Shown in pieces: positions 8,635 to 17,220 of a stretch of DNA of 64,000 bases; the first letter of the stretch is position 1, and each line of letters begins with the position of its first letter. Source of the DNA: CAYXLI01 sp964464925 (GTDB lineage Bacteria; Acidobacteriota; Terriglobia; Bryobacterales; Bryobacteraceae); the NCBI GenBank assembly GCA_964464925.1, contig CAYXLI010000013.1, positions 62,001 to 126,000 on the forward strand. The letters run 5' to 3'. Made by a program: the position numbers and the translations under genes. The notes beneath the pieces are model-generated. The model saw only the letters and a list, made by a program, of their open reading frames with translations, was not told the origin of the DNA and searched no databases.

Positions 8635-9258
8635 ATGTTGATTGATGCGTCACTTTGGTCTGCTGACCTTGGCTCGCTGCGGGAGAGCGTGAAGAGAGTC
8701 TCCAGGCTTGTCGACTCCTTTCACGTGGATGTAGCGGATGGGCATTTCGCCGCAGCGCTCTTGTTCTTCCCAGATCTGATCGAGGCTGTGAGGGAGGTTG
8801 CGGGTGCGCCATTTCACTTTCACCTGATGGTGGAACGGCCGCGCGATTGGGTAGCAAGCTTCGGGCGGGCAGGAGATCTGGTGAGTGTACACGCAGAGGC
8901 GGAGCGGGCAGCCGAGGCGATGGGGATGGCACGGGCCAGCGGGTGCCGTGCGGGCGTGGCCGCCCGGCTGAGTACGGACGTAATGGCGCTGCAGAAATTT
9001 CGAGCACTGGCGGATGCAGTGTTGCTGCTGGGGACAGATGTGGGAGTGAAGGGAAAAGCACTCGACCCCCGGGCATGCGACCGGATCAGACAGGTTCGCG
9101 AGATTCTGCCCGGCATTCCTGTTTATGCCGATGGGGGGATCCGCCCCGAGACCGTACCGCTGTTGCGGCAGGCGGGGGCCGCCGCCGTGGTGCCCGGATC
9201 CCTGTTGTTTGGGAGTGAGGATATGGAGGCGGTCAGCACCTGGTTGAGGAGCCTGTAA
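8635..9258 (+). CDS. Ribulose-phosphate 3-epimerase family protein, divergent
   Basis: A 207-residue TIM-barrel enzyme of the Rpe family, which epimerises C3 of ketopentose or ketohexose phosphates. Seen: HVDVADGHF (metal-binding His/Asp), FHFHLMVERP (second metal His), VSVHAE, and YADGGIRPE with the catalytic Asp, then VVPGSLLFG for phosphate binding. The canonical NPGFGGQ loop is replaced by LLGTDVGVKGKAL, so the substrate may not be ribulose 5-phosphate. The stop abuts the start of a P-loop kinase, suggesting a sugar phosphorylation and epimerisation pair. Family certain, substrate uncertain. Confidence 0.85.
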   Translation: MLIDASLWSADLGSLRESVKRVSRLVDSFHVDVADGHFAAALLFFPDLIEAVREVAGAPFHFHLMVERPRDWVASFGRAGDLVSVHAEAERAAEAMGMARASGCRAGVAARLSTDVMALQKFRALADAVLLLGTDVGVKGKALDPRACDRIRQVREILPGIPVYADGGIRPETVPLLRQAGAAAVVPGSLLFGSEDMEAVSTWLRSL

Positions 9259-9771
9259 ATGCTGGTCCTGATGGTGGGCCTGCCGGGGACGGGGAAAAGC
9301 ACTTTGTGCAGGGCCGTCGCGGCGCGTCACGGGGGCGCGGTGCTGGATAAAGACATCATTCGGGCGGCTCTGTTTGAACCGGGGCGGGTGCGGTATACGA
9401 CGGAGCAGGACGACCTGGTGCAGGAGATGATGCTGCGGGCGGCGGATTGGATGATCCGGGAGGATCGCGGGCTGACGGTCTTTTTCGACGGCCGCACGTT
9501 TTCGAGGTCGTATCAGATCCTGAATGCCATTGCAGCGGCCGGGAAGATGGAAACTCCCTGGCGAGTGATTGAGTGCATATGCAGTGAAACGACCGCCCTT
9601 ACGCGGCTGGAGAGGGATGCGGCCGCAGGCAATCATCCGGCGAAGAACCGGGATCGAGCGTTGTACGAGCGGCTGAAAGTCCAGTTCGAGCCGGTGACCG
9701 TACCGAAAGTGATCGTCGACACGGACCGGCCCTTAGAGGAGTGTGTTGCGCAAGTGATCTGCGCGCTGTGA
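9259..9771 (+). CDS. P-loop kinase (AAA_33/gluconate-kinase-like)
   Basis: A 170-residue soluble P-loop NTPase. Walker A is GLPGTGKST at residues about 7-15; the following DKDIIRAALF, a Walker B-like LTVFFDGRTF, and a lid helix ending ERDAAAGNHPAKNRD resemble small-molecule kinases of the AAA_33 or gluconokinase type. The ATG follows the epimerase stop without a gap, so the two are translated together; a sugar or sugar-acid substrate is the natural inference. The 3' end is tail to tail with ftsZ, one base apart. Confidence 0.8.
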   Translation: MLVLMVGLPGTGKSTLCRAVAARHGGAVLDKDIIRAALFEPGRVRYTTEQDDLVQEMMLRAADWMIREDRGLTVFFDGRTFSRSYQILNAIAAAGKMETPWRVIECICSETTALTRLERDAAAGNHPAKNRDRALYERLKVQFEPVTVPKVIVDTDRPLEECVAQVICAL

Positions 9772-9772
9772 G

Positions 9773-11005
9773 CTACTGGAACAGACGGCGCTCGCGGCGG
9801 AGGAACGCCGGCATTTCCAGGTCGTCCTTTGGCTCTTCGGTCTGTACGTCGACCACCGGACCCTCATCCGGGGAGGCGGCGCCTTGCGAATGGGTGGATT
9901 CGGGCTCGGACGATTGACGCTCGATGCGGGGAGGAAAATCTTCCGACATCATCGGCGGCGCGCCGGAGATCATACGGCTCTCACTGATGATGGGACCGCG
10001 TTCAATCTGCGGAAGGCCGGCGCGATTGAAACCGGTCGCAATGACGGTGACCTTCACTTCGTCGGCAAGCGATTCGTTCAAAACTATACCGAAATTGATC
10101 TGTACATCCTCATTCTCGGCAGCGGCCCGGATCATGGTGCAGGCTTCGTTCACGTCGTGAATACTGAGCTGGCTGGAGCCGGTGACGTTGATCAGAATGC
10201 CGCGCGCGCCCTTCACGCCGCCGTCTTCGAGCAGCTTGGAATTGATGGCTGCCTGCGCGGCTTCGAGCGCGGCGTTTTCGCCCTTGGCGCTGGCGGTGCC
10301 CATCATCGCATAGCCCATGCCGAGCATGATGGCTCGGATATCGGAGAAGTCACGATTGATGATGCCGGGAGTGGTGATGATATCGCTCATGCCCTGAACG
10401 GCCTGGCGCAGCACGTCGTCGGCAGTGCGGAATGCCTGGAAGAAACTGGTGCCCTTGGGGACGAGTGCGAGCAGCTTGTCATTCGGGATAGTAATGACCG
10501 TGTCGACCGTGGACGCGAGTTCGGCGAGCCCTTTTTCGGCCGACTTCATGCGGCGTGGGCCTTCAAAGCCGAAGGGTTTGGTGACGACTGCGACGGTGAG
10601 CGAGTTCAATTCCTTCGCCAGCGCGGCAACGACGGGAGCGGCGCCAGTACCCGTGCCGCCGCCCATGCCGGCCGTGACGAAGACCATGTCGGCGCCTTCA
10701 AGAATCTCGATGATGCGCTCGGTGTCTTCGAGCGCGGCAAGGCGGCCGATGGCGGGATCGGAACCCGCACCGAGTCCGTTGGTCACCTTGCGGCCAATGG
10801 CCAGCTTGTTCGGAACCGAGGAGGCTTCGAGAGCCTGCGCGTCCGTATTCAGGATGTGGAATTCGACGCCGGTGACGCCCTCCTCCATCATGCGGGCAAC
10901 CGCATTGGAGCCGCCTCCCCCGACGCCGATCACTTTGATCCGCGTGCCGAGGAGGGACTCTTCCTGAATCTCAAATCTCAAATCTCTTTTTACGTCTGTG
11001 GCCAT
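9773..11005 (-). CDS. ftsZ: Cell division protein FtsZ
   Basis: Bacterial tubulin that assembles the division ring. The 410-residue product has IKVIGVGGGGSNAVARM, the tubulin signature GMGGGTGTGAAPV, the T7 loop NRDFSDIRAIM, a variable acidic linker (about 320-390) and the conserved C-terminal peptide DLEMPAFLRRE that docks FtsA and other partners. Length is normal. It follows ftsA by 24 bases in a murC-ftsQ-ftsA-ftsZ run. Confidence 0.98.
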   Translation of the reverse strand: MATDVKRDLRFEIQEESLLGTRIKVIGVGGGGSNAVARMMEEGVTGVEFHILNTDAQALEASSVPNKLAIGRKVTNGLGAGSDPAIGRLAALEDTERIIEILEGADMVFVTAGMGGGTGTGAAPVVAALAKELNSLTVAVVTKPFGFEGPRRMKSAEKGLAELASTVDTVITIPNDKLLALVPKGTSFFQAFRTADDVLRQAVQGMSDIITTPGIINRDFSDIRAIMLGMGYAMMGTASAKGENAALEAAQAAINSKLLEDGGVKGARGILINVTGSSQLSIHDVNEACTMIRAAAENEDVQINFGIVLNESLADEVKVTVIATGFNRAGLPQIERGPIISESRMISGAPPMMSEDFPPRIERQSSEPESTHSQGAASPDEGPVVDVQTEEPKDDLEMPAFLRRERRLFQ

Positions 11006-11029
11006 TTCACTCTCCGGGCGATGGTTGCC

Positions 11030-12229
11030 CTACCGCATTACTAAACCCATGATGCCGGGAACCTTGCGCTTCCACTCCTTCTGCGTTTTCAGCTTGGCGG
11101 AGTACATGGCGAGGCCGGCGGATGCAGCCCACGAGGCATTGCTGATGTTTTCGGGCCAGTCCTGAATTCCAACGGGGAGGCCGAGGCGGGCCTGGCAATT
11201 GATGACGCGCTCCGCCATGTCGCACATTCCGTTGAGCAGTGCGCCGCCGCCGGTGAGCACAATTCCTTCGAGCAGCGATTGCTCCATGCCTACCTTGGCG
11301 AATTCATGGCGTACGTATAGAAAGAGTTCCTCCGCGCGCGCTTCCAGGATTTCGTTAAGCTGGCGGCGCGTGGTTTCGCGGGGAAGCCGGCCCTCCTGGG
11401 AAGGCACCTCTACGAGGCTGTTATCCGATGTGAGGCCGAGGATGGCGCAGCCGTATTCGCGCTTGAGCATTTCGGCATCCTCATAGGCGACCATCAAGCC
11501 GAAGGCGAGGTCGCGCGTGAAGTGATCGCCGCTGATGGGCAGGCTGGAGGCGCGGAGAAGCGTTTCGCCATCGTAGACAACGATGTCAGTGGAGTGGGCG
11601 CCCACGTCTACTACAGCAACGCCGCGAGCACGGTCCTCCTGTAAAACAGCGGCGTAAGCGGCGGCTACGGGTTCGAAGATAGTTTCCTCGACGCCAAGGT
11701 GTGCCTGATGCACGGCATTCACCAGAACCTGATGTTCGTGGCTATTGGTGGTGATGACGTGCACGTTCGCTTCCAGCCGCGAGCAGGTAGCGCCTTTCGG
11801 GTTACGATAGCCGGCGCGGCCGTCGAGTGTAAAGTCCTGGGGAACGATCTGGAGAACGAGGCGGGTGTCGTCGAGGCGGACACGGGAAGCGAGTTCCACG
11901 GCATAGCCGAGATCGCCGGGGTCGATTTCGCGCGGGCGGCCGAATTCGTACAGGCCGCGGGAGTTCATGCCTTCCACCGTCGTACCGCCGATCCCGACGA
12001 CGGCGGCATCTACCGATGTCTGAGCCTGATGTTCGGCCTCTTCAACGGCCGAACGGATCGACTCGGCGGCGGCAGTCTGATCTGTGAGGCGGCCCTTATT
12101 CCAGCCGCGTGCGGGAACTTCAGAGAATCCCAGCAGACGGATGCGGCCTTCCTCGAGAACGCAGATGACGCAACGCGTGTTGTGACTGCCGACATCGAGG
12201 CCGACGGCGTATTTGGGACTATTGGCCAC
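11030..12229 (-). CDS. ftsA: Cell division protein FtsA
   Basis: Actin-like membrane tether of the Z ring, 399 residues. The GTG at 12229 is the best start: GGAGG lies 8-9 bases before it, and the protein begins VANSPKYAVGLDVGSHNTRCVI, the phosphate-1 motif. Also seen are VVDVGAHSTDIVVYDG (phosphate 2) and VLTGGGALLNGM (adenosine). A longer frame to 12286 exists but runs inside ftsQ. The gene overlaps the ftsQ stop by 11 bases, so coupling is likely. The C-terminus WKRKVPGIMGLVM resembles the membrane-targeting amphipathic helix. Confidence 0.95.
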   Translation of the reverse strand: MANSPKYAVGLDVGSHNTRCVICVLEEGRIRLLGFSEVPARGWNKGRLTDQTAAAESIRSAVEEAEHQAQTSVDAAVVGIGGTTVEGMNSRGLYEFGRPREIDPGDLGYAVELASRVRLDDTRLVLQIVPQDFTLDGRAGYRNPKGATCSRLEANVHVITTNSHEHQVLVNAVHQAHLGVEETIFEPVAAAYAAVLQEDRARGVAVVDVGAHSTDIVVYDGETLLRASSLPISGDHFTRDLAFGLMVAYEDAEMLKREYGCAILGLTSDNSLVEVPSQEGRLPRETTRRQLNEILEARAEELFLYVRHEFAKVGMEQSLLEGIVLTGGGALLNGMCDMAERVINCQARLGLPVGIQDWPENISNASWAASAGLAMYSAKLKTQKEWKRKVPGIMGLVMR

Positions 12230-13076
12230 TCGGCTTACCTCCGGGTATTGGGACAAAGATAACGCGATCGGGCATGCGGAGGTCAAGCAGGGAGGAATCC
12301 TGCGGCATCCGCTTGCGAATTTCCTGATAGTTCGAAGTGAAGTTCGTGAGGCGTTTGAGGAAGTCCTTGTTGCCGAGCATCAGGCTGTAGGCATGATCCC
12401 CAAACTGTTCGGTGACCTTCAGATTCTCCGTATCGCCGACATCGACTTCAGAGACCTGCTCCATTGCCTCACCGAGATCAGCCTTCAGCTTCAGATAACG
12501 CAGGACGCGCTCGCGGCGTTCCGCGAGGCTGTCGCGGGAATCGACGCCGGTGAGCACGGGCACGTTGAAGTCGCTGATATTCCGGTGCGGCGTCATGAGA
12601 ACTCCATCGGCATCGATCAACGCGATGCGCGGAGCGTTTCCGCCGATGTGGGCGAAGGCGACGGGTGTACGCTCCTCAATCCGAATGACGAGACTGTTCG
12701 GCCAAACGCGTGAGACGGAGGCTTCCTTTACCCAATCAATGGCAAGGAGCTTGAGGCGGCGGTCGGCGATGGGGCAGAGATAGAGACTACGTCCGAAATC
12801 GCGCGCGAAGACGTCAATCACCTTTTCTTCCTGCGCGTGGTTCAGGCCGTAGACGCGGAAATTCGGGCTGGACGTTGCGCCCTCGGGAAGCGGCGGCAGC
12901 ATGAGGCGCGGGTCGGTGATGAGGAACTGCTCGACGCGCGTGAGGGTGAAAAGGATGGCCCCGGCGGCGACCAGAGCAACCGCCGTGCCGAATGCATAGC
13001 GCACGACGGAGGTGGCGTTTCGGCCGGTGGGCGCGGCGGATTCCGAAGTCGGTTTGCGCGGCATCGTGTTCGTCAA
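12219..13076 (-). CDS. ftsQ: Cell division protein FtsQ/DivIB
   Basis: Single-pass divisome protein of 285 residues. A basic cytoplasmic tail (about 1-25) precedes a transmembrane helix (about 27-52, FGTAVALVAAGAILFTL), then a POTRA domain beginning FRVYGLNHAQEEKV and the beta domain ending near VPIPGGKPSG. It can start at TTG 13076, which overlaps the murC stop (TTGA), or at ATG 13064 four codons later. It links the cytoplasmic ring to septal peptidoglycan synthases through FtsB/FtsL (family knowledge). Confidence 0.92.
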   Translation of the reverse strand: MTNTMPRKPTSESAAPTGRNATSVVRYAFGTAVALVAAGAILFTLTRVEQFLITDPRLMLPPLPEGATSSPNFRVYGLNHAQEEKVIDVFARDFGRSLYLCPIADRRLKLLAIDWVKEASVSRVWPNSLVIRIEERTPVAFAHIGGNAPRIALIDADGVLMTPHRNISDFNVPVLTGVDSRDSLAERRERVLRYLKLKADLGEAMEQVSEVDVGDTENLKVTEQFGDHAYSLMLGNKDFLKRLTNFTSNYQEIRKRMPQDSSLLDLRMPDRVIFVPIPGGKPSGQ

Positions 13077-14464
13077 GCCTTCCTTGCAGCCGTCTCTTGT
13101 AAGCGGGCCAAGATCATTTCGCCTGCCTGCCAGACATTGCCCGCACCTAGCGTAAGGACGAGGTCGCCGGGGCGAAGTTCGGGGAGCACGGCAAGCACTG
13201 CGTTGTCAATGGTACCAGCATATGTAACGGAACGGTGACCAAAGTGGCGGAGCCTTTCGGCGAGAGCTTCGGAGGTCACGCCATCGATGGGTTGCTCGGA
13301 AGCGGCGTAGATGTCGAGCAGGTAGAGAAGATCGGCTTTGTGGAACGAGCGGGCGAAATCGTCCATCAGGTGCATGGTGCGCGTGTAACGATGCGGCTGG
13401 AAGATGACGATGATGCGTTCGAAATTACACTGGCGCGCGGCCGCAAGCGTGGCGCGGATCTCGGTGGGATGATGGCCGTAGTCATCGACGACGGTGATGC
13501 CGTTGACCTGGCCCTTCTGCTCAAATCGGCGGCCGACGCCGTTGAACTGCGCGAGCCCGTCGCGGATCTGTTCGATGGGGATTTCCAGTTCGAGGCCGAT
13601 GGCGATGGCCGAAGTGGCGTTCAGGACGTTATGAAGTCCGGGAACGTTGACCACGAATGCGCCGAGGTCCTGGCCGTGGTGGCGGAGCTTGAACGTGCTG
13701 GAGAGATGACCACAGGTAACCGCGCTGATCGCGAGGTCGGCTTGCGGCACCATGCCGTAAGTAACGACGCGGCGGTTGATCTCGCCAAGAATCTCCTTGA
13801 CGTTGTCATCATCGAGGCACATGATGGCGGCACCGTAGAAAGGCACCTTATTGACGAACTCGGTGAAGGCATCGCGAATTACCTGAATGGAGGTGTAGTG
13901 ATCCAGATGCTCACGGTCGATGTTGGTGACGACGGCGAGAATCGGGGACAGCTTCAGGAACGAGCCGTCGCTCTCATCGGATTCGACGACGAGAAATTCC
14001 GAGCGGCCGAGGCGTGCGTTGGAGCCGCCCATGGAGCCGACGCGTCCGCCGACGACCACGGTTGGGTCTTTACCGGCGTGATTCAGGACGGCAGCGACCA
14101 TGGAGGTGGTGGTGGTTTTGCCGTGACTGCCGGCGATGGCGATGCCGAATTTCAGGCGCATCAACTCGGCGAGGAGTTCTCCGCGAGGGATAACCGGGAT
14201 CCCGAGGCGGCGGGCTTCGGCGACCTCAGGGTTCGTCCCGTTGACGGCGGATGTGATGACTATGGCTTTGGCGCCAAGGATATTGCCTGCGGCATGACCC
14301 TCGTAAATCTTCGCTCCAAGAGAGGCGAGACGGTCAGTGATGGGGGAGAGCTTGACGTCGGATCCGGTGATCTGATAACCGAGGTTCAACAAAATCTCGG
14401 CGATGCCGCTCATCCCAATGCCGCCGATGCCCGTGAAGTGAAGCTGTTGGGGCTTAAAAAACAT
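13073..14464 (-). CDS. murC: UDP-N-acetylmuramate--L-alanine ligase MurC
   Basis: Adds the first amino acid of the peptidoglycan stem peptide in the cytoplasm. The 463-residue product begins FFKPQQLHFTGIGGIGMSGIAEIL (the Mur ligase UDP-binding N-domain), has the ATP loop AGSHGKTTTTSM about residue 113, and continues with SDESDGSFLKLSP, TNIDREHLDHY, DDYGHHPTEI and FQPHRYTRT, all typical of MurC. It is the first gene of the visible murC-ftsQAZ group and has its own likely promoter at 14476-14505. No murB or ddl lies between it and ftsQ. Confidence 0.98.
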   Translation of the reverse strand: MFFKPQQLHFTGIGGIGMSGIAEILLNLGYQITGSDVKLSPITDRLASLGAKIYEGHAAGNILGAKAIVITSAVNGTNPEVAEARRLGIPVIPRGELLAELMRLKFGIAIAGSHGKTTTTSMVAAVLNHAGKDPTVVVGGRVGSMGGSNARLGRSEFLVVESDESDGSFLKLSPILAVVTNIDREHLDHYTSIQVIRDAFTEFVNKVPFYGAAIMCLDDDNVKEILGEINRRVVTYGMVPQADLAISAVTCGHLSSTFKLRHHGQDLGAFVVNVPGLHNVLNATSAIAIGLELEIPIEQIRDGLAQFNGVGRRFEQKGQVNGITVVDDYGHHPTEIRATLAAARQCNFERIIVIFQPHRYTRTMHLMDDFARSFHKADLLYLLDIYAASEQPIDGVTSEALAERLRHFGHRSVTYAGTIDNAVLAVLPELRPGDLVLTLGAGNVWQAGEMILARLQETAARKA

Positions 14465-14475
14465 TTTCCTACTGT

Positions 14476-14505
14476 ATTGTTCCGGGTACTTAGGGGTGGT
14501 GTCAA
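14476..14505 (-). promoter_or_regulatory. Likely promoter of murC-ftsQAZ
   Basis: On the minus strand a perfect TTGACA (-35, 14505-14500) is followed after 18 bases by AACAAT (-10, 14481-14476). The murC ATG is at 14464, so the leader would be only about 5 bases, close to leaderless; an AGGAAA touches the ATG. A weaker -10 further upstream cannot be ruled out. Confidence 0.5.
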
Positions 14506-14594
14506 TCTATTTTAGCGTGACTGGTGGGAACGATGACCGGCTGGCTGGGAGTGAAGGCAGGGAACTCAGAGAGGAAGATGCCAGAACCAAGAGA

Positions 14595-14622
14595 AAGGGA
14601 CGCCGAACTTGAGGCGTCCCTT
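14595..14622 (-). terminator. Hairpin terminator after the PilZ gene
   Basis: Perfect 10-bp inverted repeat AAGGGACGCC/GGCGTCCCTT (14595-14604 with 14613-14622) and an 8-base loop, 32 bases after the PilZ stop. On the minus strand the stem is followed by a short T-rich run (TTTCTCTT). It separates the PilZ transcript from the murC promoter. Confidence 0.65.
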
Positions 14623-14653
14623 GAAGTTTGCACTGCTTTAGTGGAGATGTGAG

Positions 14654-14977
14654 CTAACTGGTTAGAACTTTCGCACTGGACTGTGTGCGGAACTCGTACT
14701 GCTGGATCTCGACTGCGGCGCGGCCCTGCTCCAGGCGGGCGACGCGGCCACGAGCGACAAGTTTCAACTGGCACCTATTGTCGAGTTGTGCGGGCCAGCT
14801 AATGGATAATTCCAACCGCTTGCCCGGGAGGAGAATCTGGTCGGTCGTAAAAAGAACGCCGGAACTACTGATGTTAACGGTTTTGCCAACGCCTTCTTCC
14901 TGGCTATTGCGCTTATTCAAAATTTTGTAACGAACTTCCCTCTCAATGGGAAAGCGATCGGCACTGCGACGCTCCAT
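14654..14977 (-). CDS. PilZ domain protein
   Basis: Small cytoplasmic PilZ protein, 107 residues from the ATG at 14977; a TTG at 15067 in the same frame would give 137 residues. PilZ domains bind cyclic di-GMP through an N-terminal RxxxR and a (D/N)xSxxG motif; here RRSADRFPIEREVRY and NISSSGVLF fit. No output domain is fused, so it would act by binding a partner protein. It lies 51-141 bases after rarA on the same strand and ahead of a terminator hairpin. Confidence 0.85.
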   Translation of the reverse strand: MERRSADRFPIEREVRYKILNKRNSQEEGVGKTVNISSSGVLFTTDQILLPGKRLELSISWPAQLDNRCQLKLVARGRVARLEQGRAAVEIQQYEFRTQSSAKVLTS

Positions 14978-15118
14978 CCCATGTGTATTGCGGGTTACCG
15001 GCCCAGTCGGTAAAAACACGAACGATCCCTCCACATTGAGAATGCTATGAAACGCGCTCCGGTACAATAGACGGAAACACGTACTATCCTGAGATTCTAA
15101 CGGTACGAATTACTTAGT

Positions 15119-16438
15119 CTATTTAGTGTGTTTCCCGGAGCGCAACTCCTGCAAACGTTCACGAATCCGCATTTCCAGCCCTCTGTTCGTCGGAAGGTAG
15201 AACTGGTGGCCTATCAGTTCCTCAGGTAAACACTCCATATCGACTACCGCATCAGGTTCTGTGTGAGCATGCTTATAACCCTCCCCATACCCCCAATCTT
15301 TCATGGCCCGAGTGGGTGCATTTCTTAGTTGCATTGGCACGGGGTAGGCCATCCCGTTTTGCACCTGGGCGCGAGCGCCGTTTAGTGCGCGGTAAGCGGC
15401 GTCGCTTTTGGCGGCGACGGCTAGGTAGATAGTGATCTGGGCGAGAGCCTGATCGCCTTCCGGGATCCCGAGGAAGTGGACACACTGCATCGCGGCGACA
15501 GCCTGTTCGAGCGCGCGGGGATCGGCGAGGCCGATATCCTCGATGGCCATACGCATGAGACGCCGGGCGAGGTAGAGCCGATCCTCGCCGCTCTCGAGCA
15601 TGCGGGCGAGCCAGTACAGGGCCGCGTCGACATCGCTGGAGCGGACGGACTTGTGGAGGGCGGAAATGAGATTGTAGTGCTCTTCTCCGGACTTGTCGTA
15701 AACAAGGGTCTTTTTTTGCAGTGCGTCGGCGAGGGTTTCGGCGCTAATTTCCTTGTCCCGAGCGGCAACGACGGCCAGTTCCAGCAGGTTGTAGGCGGCG
15801 CGGGCGTCTCCATTGGCGAAGGTGGCGATCTGCTCCAGTATTTGATCCGAAGCGCGGACCTCGGATTCGCCGAGTCCGTTCTCGCGGTCTTCCAGGGCGC
15901 GCTTCAGGAGGCTGCGGATCTCGGCTGGAGTGAGCGCCTGAAGGGCGTAGACCTTGGCGCGGGAAAGCAAGGCCGAGATCACTTCGAACGATGGATTTTC
16001 CGTAGTGGCACCGATGAGGATAATGTCGCCCTTCTCGACATAAGGGAGCAAGGCATCCTGCTGCGCCTTGTTGAAGCGGTGGATCTCGTCGACGAAGAGG
16101 ACGGTGCGGCGGCCGGAGCGGCGGTTCTTCTCGGCATCCTGCATGACGGCCTTGATCTCTTTGACACCGCTCATGACCGCGCTGAAGGGGATGAAGTCGG
16201 CTCGGGTCATGCGGGCGATGAGGCGGGCGAGGGTGGTCTTGCCGACGCCCGGCGGGCCCCACAGGATCATGGAGGCCAGTTGGTCGCGCTCGATTTGCAC
16301 GCGCAGGGGCTTGCCGGGGCCGAGGATGTGCTGCTGGCCGGCATACTCTTCGAGAGTGTGCGGGCGCATGCGCTCGGCCAAGGGGCGGCGTTTGTCGACG
16401 GGTTCGGCCGAAAGGGGCGACTGGTCAAACAGACTCAT
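15119..16438 (-). CDS. rarA: Replication-associated recombination protein RarA (MgsA) ATPase
   Basis: AAA+ ATPase of the RarA/MgsA/WRNIP1 family acting at stalled replication forks. The 439-residue product has PLAERMRPHTLEEYAGQQHIL, Walker A GPPGVGKTTLARL, Walker B VDEIHRFNKAQQD, sensor 1 GATTENPSFEV, and the family-specific C-terminal tetramerisation part with EEHYNLISALHKSVRSSD and YPVPMQLRNAPT. Full length. Its ATG overlaps the stop of the upstream TrmH-type gene by 4 bases (ATGA). Confidence 0.96.
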   Translation of the reverse strand: MSLFDQSPLSAEPVDKRRPLAERMRPHTLEEYAGQQHILGPGKPLRVQIERDQLASMILWGPPGVGKTTLARLIARMTRADFIPFSAVMSGVKEIKAVMQDAEKNRRSGRRTVLFVDEIHRFNKAQQDALLPYVEKGDIILIGATTENPSFEVISALLSRAKVYALQALTPAEIRSLLKRALEDRENGLGESEVRASDQILEQIATFANGDARAAYNLLELAVVAARDKEISAETLADALQKKTLVYDKSGEEHYNLISALHKSVRSSDVDAALYWLARMLESGEDRLYLARRLMRMAIEDIGLADPRALEQAVAAMQCVHFLGIPEGDQALAQITIYLAVAAKSDAAYRALNGARAQVQNGMAYPVPMQLRNAPTRAMKDWGYGEGYKHAHTEPDAVVDMECLPEELIGHQFYLPTNRGLEMRIRERLQELRSGKHTK

Positions 16439-17193
16439 GTACGTTGGCGTCTTGCTTCATATACCAGTATGGCGGCGGCCATCGCAACGTTGAGGCTCTC
16501 GACGGAACGCGTGGGGATGCGGAGCGGAGTGGAGGCATCGCGGAACAGGGAGCTGACTCCGCTGCCTTCGCTGCCGAGGATGAAGGCGCAAGGCTCGGCG
16601 AGGGGCGCGTCCGTAATGCTCAGGCCGGCGTCTGGAAGGGTAGCGTAAAGCTTGAGACTACTCAGAGCCGGAAGTGCGCCGGAGGGGGAGAGTCCGGTAA
16701 GGACCGGAAGACGGAAGACGCTGCCGGCGGAGCCTCGAAGGGCTTTCGGGTTGTAGGGGCTCACAGAGCCTTTCACGAACAGCACGCCGGTGGCTCCGAA
16801 CGCTTCCGCGGCGCGGAGGATGGCGCCTGCGTTGCCTGGATCCTGGATGCCATCCAGAACGAGAATGAGAGAAGGGGAGGGGAGGAAGAGCTGATCGATG
16901 GACCAGGTGCGCGGGCGGACCAGAGTGATGACGCCTTGCGTAGTTTCGGTGCTGGCGATTTCGCGAAGGAGGGCATCCGGCACGAGAGTGAAACGATCCG
17001 TGCGGCGTTCTACGTCCGCGGCAGCGGATTCGGCGGCAAGAACGCCGGCGATTTCGGCGCGGCTGCGGAGGGCCTCATCGAGCAGGTGGAAGCCTTCGGC
17101 AACACAGAGGCCGTCGGCGGTCAAAGTGCCGCGGCTGACGGCCTTACGGATCTCTTTGAGTAGAGGATTTTTGGCGCTCGTTAAGGCTCTCAT
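16435..17193 (-). CDS. TrmH/SpoU family RNA 2'-O-methyltransferase
   Basis: SPOUT-class RNA methyltransferase of 252 residues. An N-terminal substrate-binding region (KNPLLKEIRKAVSRG) precedes the knotted SAM domain with its three motifs: VLDGIQDPGNAGAILRAAEAFG, FILGSEGSGVS and SLNVAMAAAILVYEA. Members methylate ribose in rRNA or tRNA; the exact target cannot be told here. It is co-transcribed with rarA and lies only 27 bases from the divergent YdcF-like gene. Confidence 0.93.
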   Translation of the reverse strand: MRALTSAKNPLLKEIRKAVSRGTLTADGLCVAEGFHLLDEALRSRAEIAGVLAAESAAADVERRTDRFTLVPDALLREIASTETTQGVITLVRPRTWSIDQLFLPSPSLILVLDGIQDPGNAGAILRAAEAFGATGVLFVKGSVSPYNPKALRGSAGSVFRLPVLTGLSPSGALPALSSLKLYATLPDAGLSITDAPLAEPCAFILGSEGSGVSSLFRDASTPLRIPTRSVESLNVAMAAAILVYEARRQRT

Positions 17194-17220
17194 CGTAGAC
17201 TGAAAGGTATCCGCCCGTTC

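Noticed and set aside
9884..11044. 386-codon open frame on the plus strand opposite ftsZ
   Set aside because: It is antisense to a highly conserved gene; its translation is Gly/Ala/Asp-rich with no domain. A shadow of GC-rich codon use.
13235..14515. 426-codon plus-strand frame opposite murC
   Set aside because: Antisense shadow of murC; composition (Gly/Asp/Val rich) is typical of reverse-complement translation.
15476..16648. 390-codon plus-strand frame opposite rarA
   Set aside because: Antisense shadow of rarA and the TrmH-type gene; no motif.
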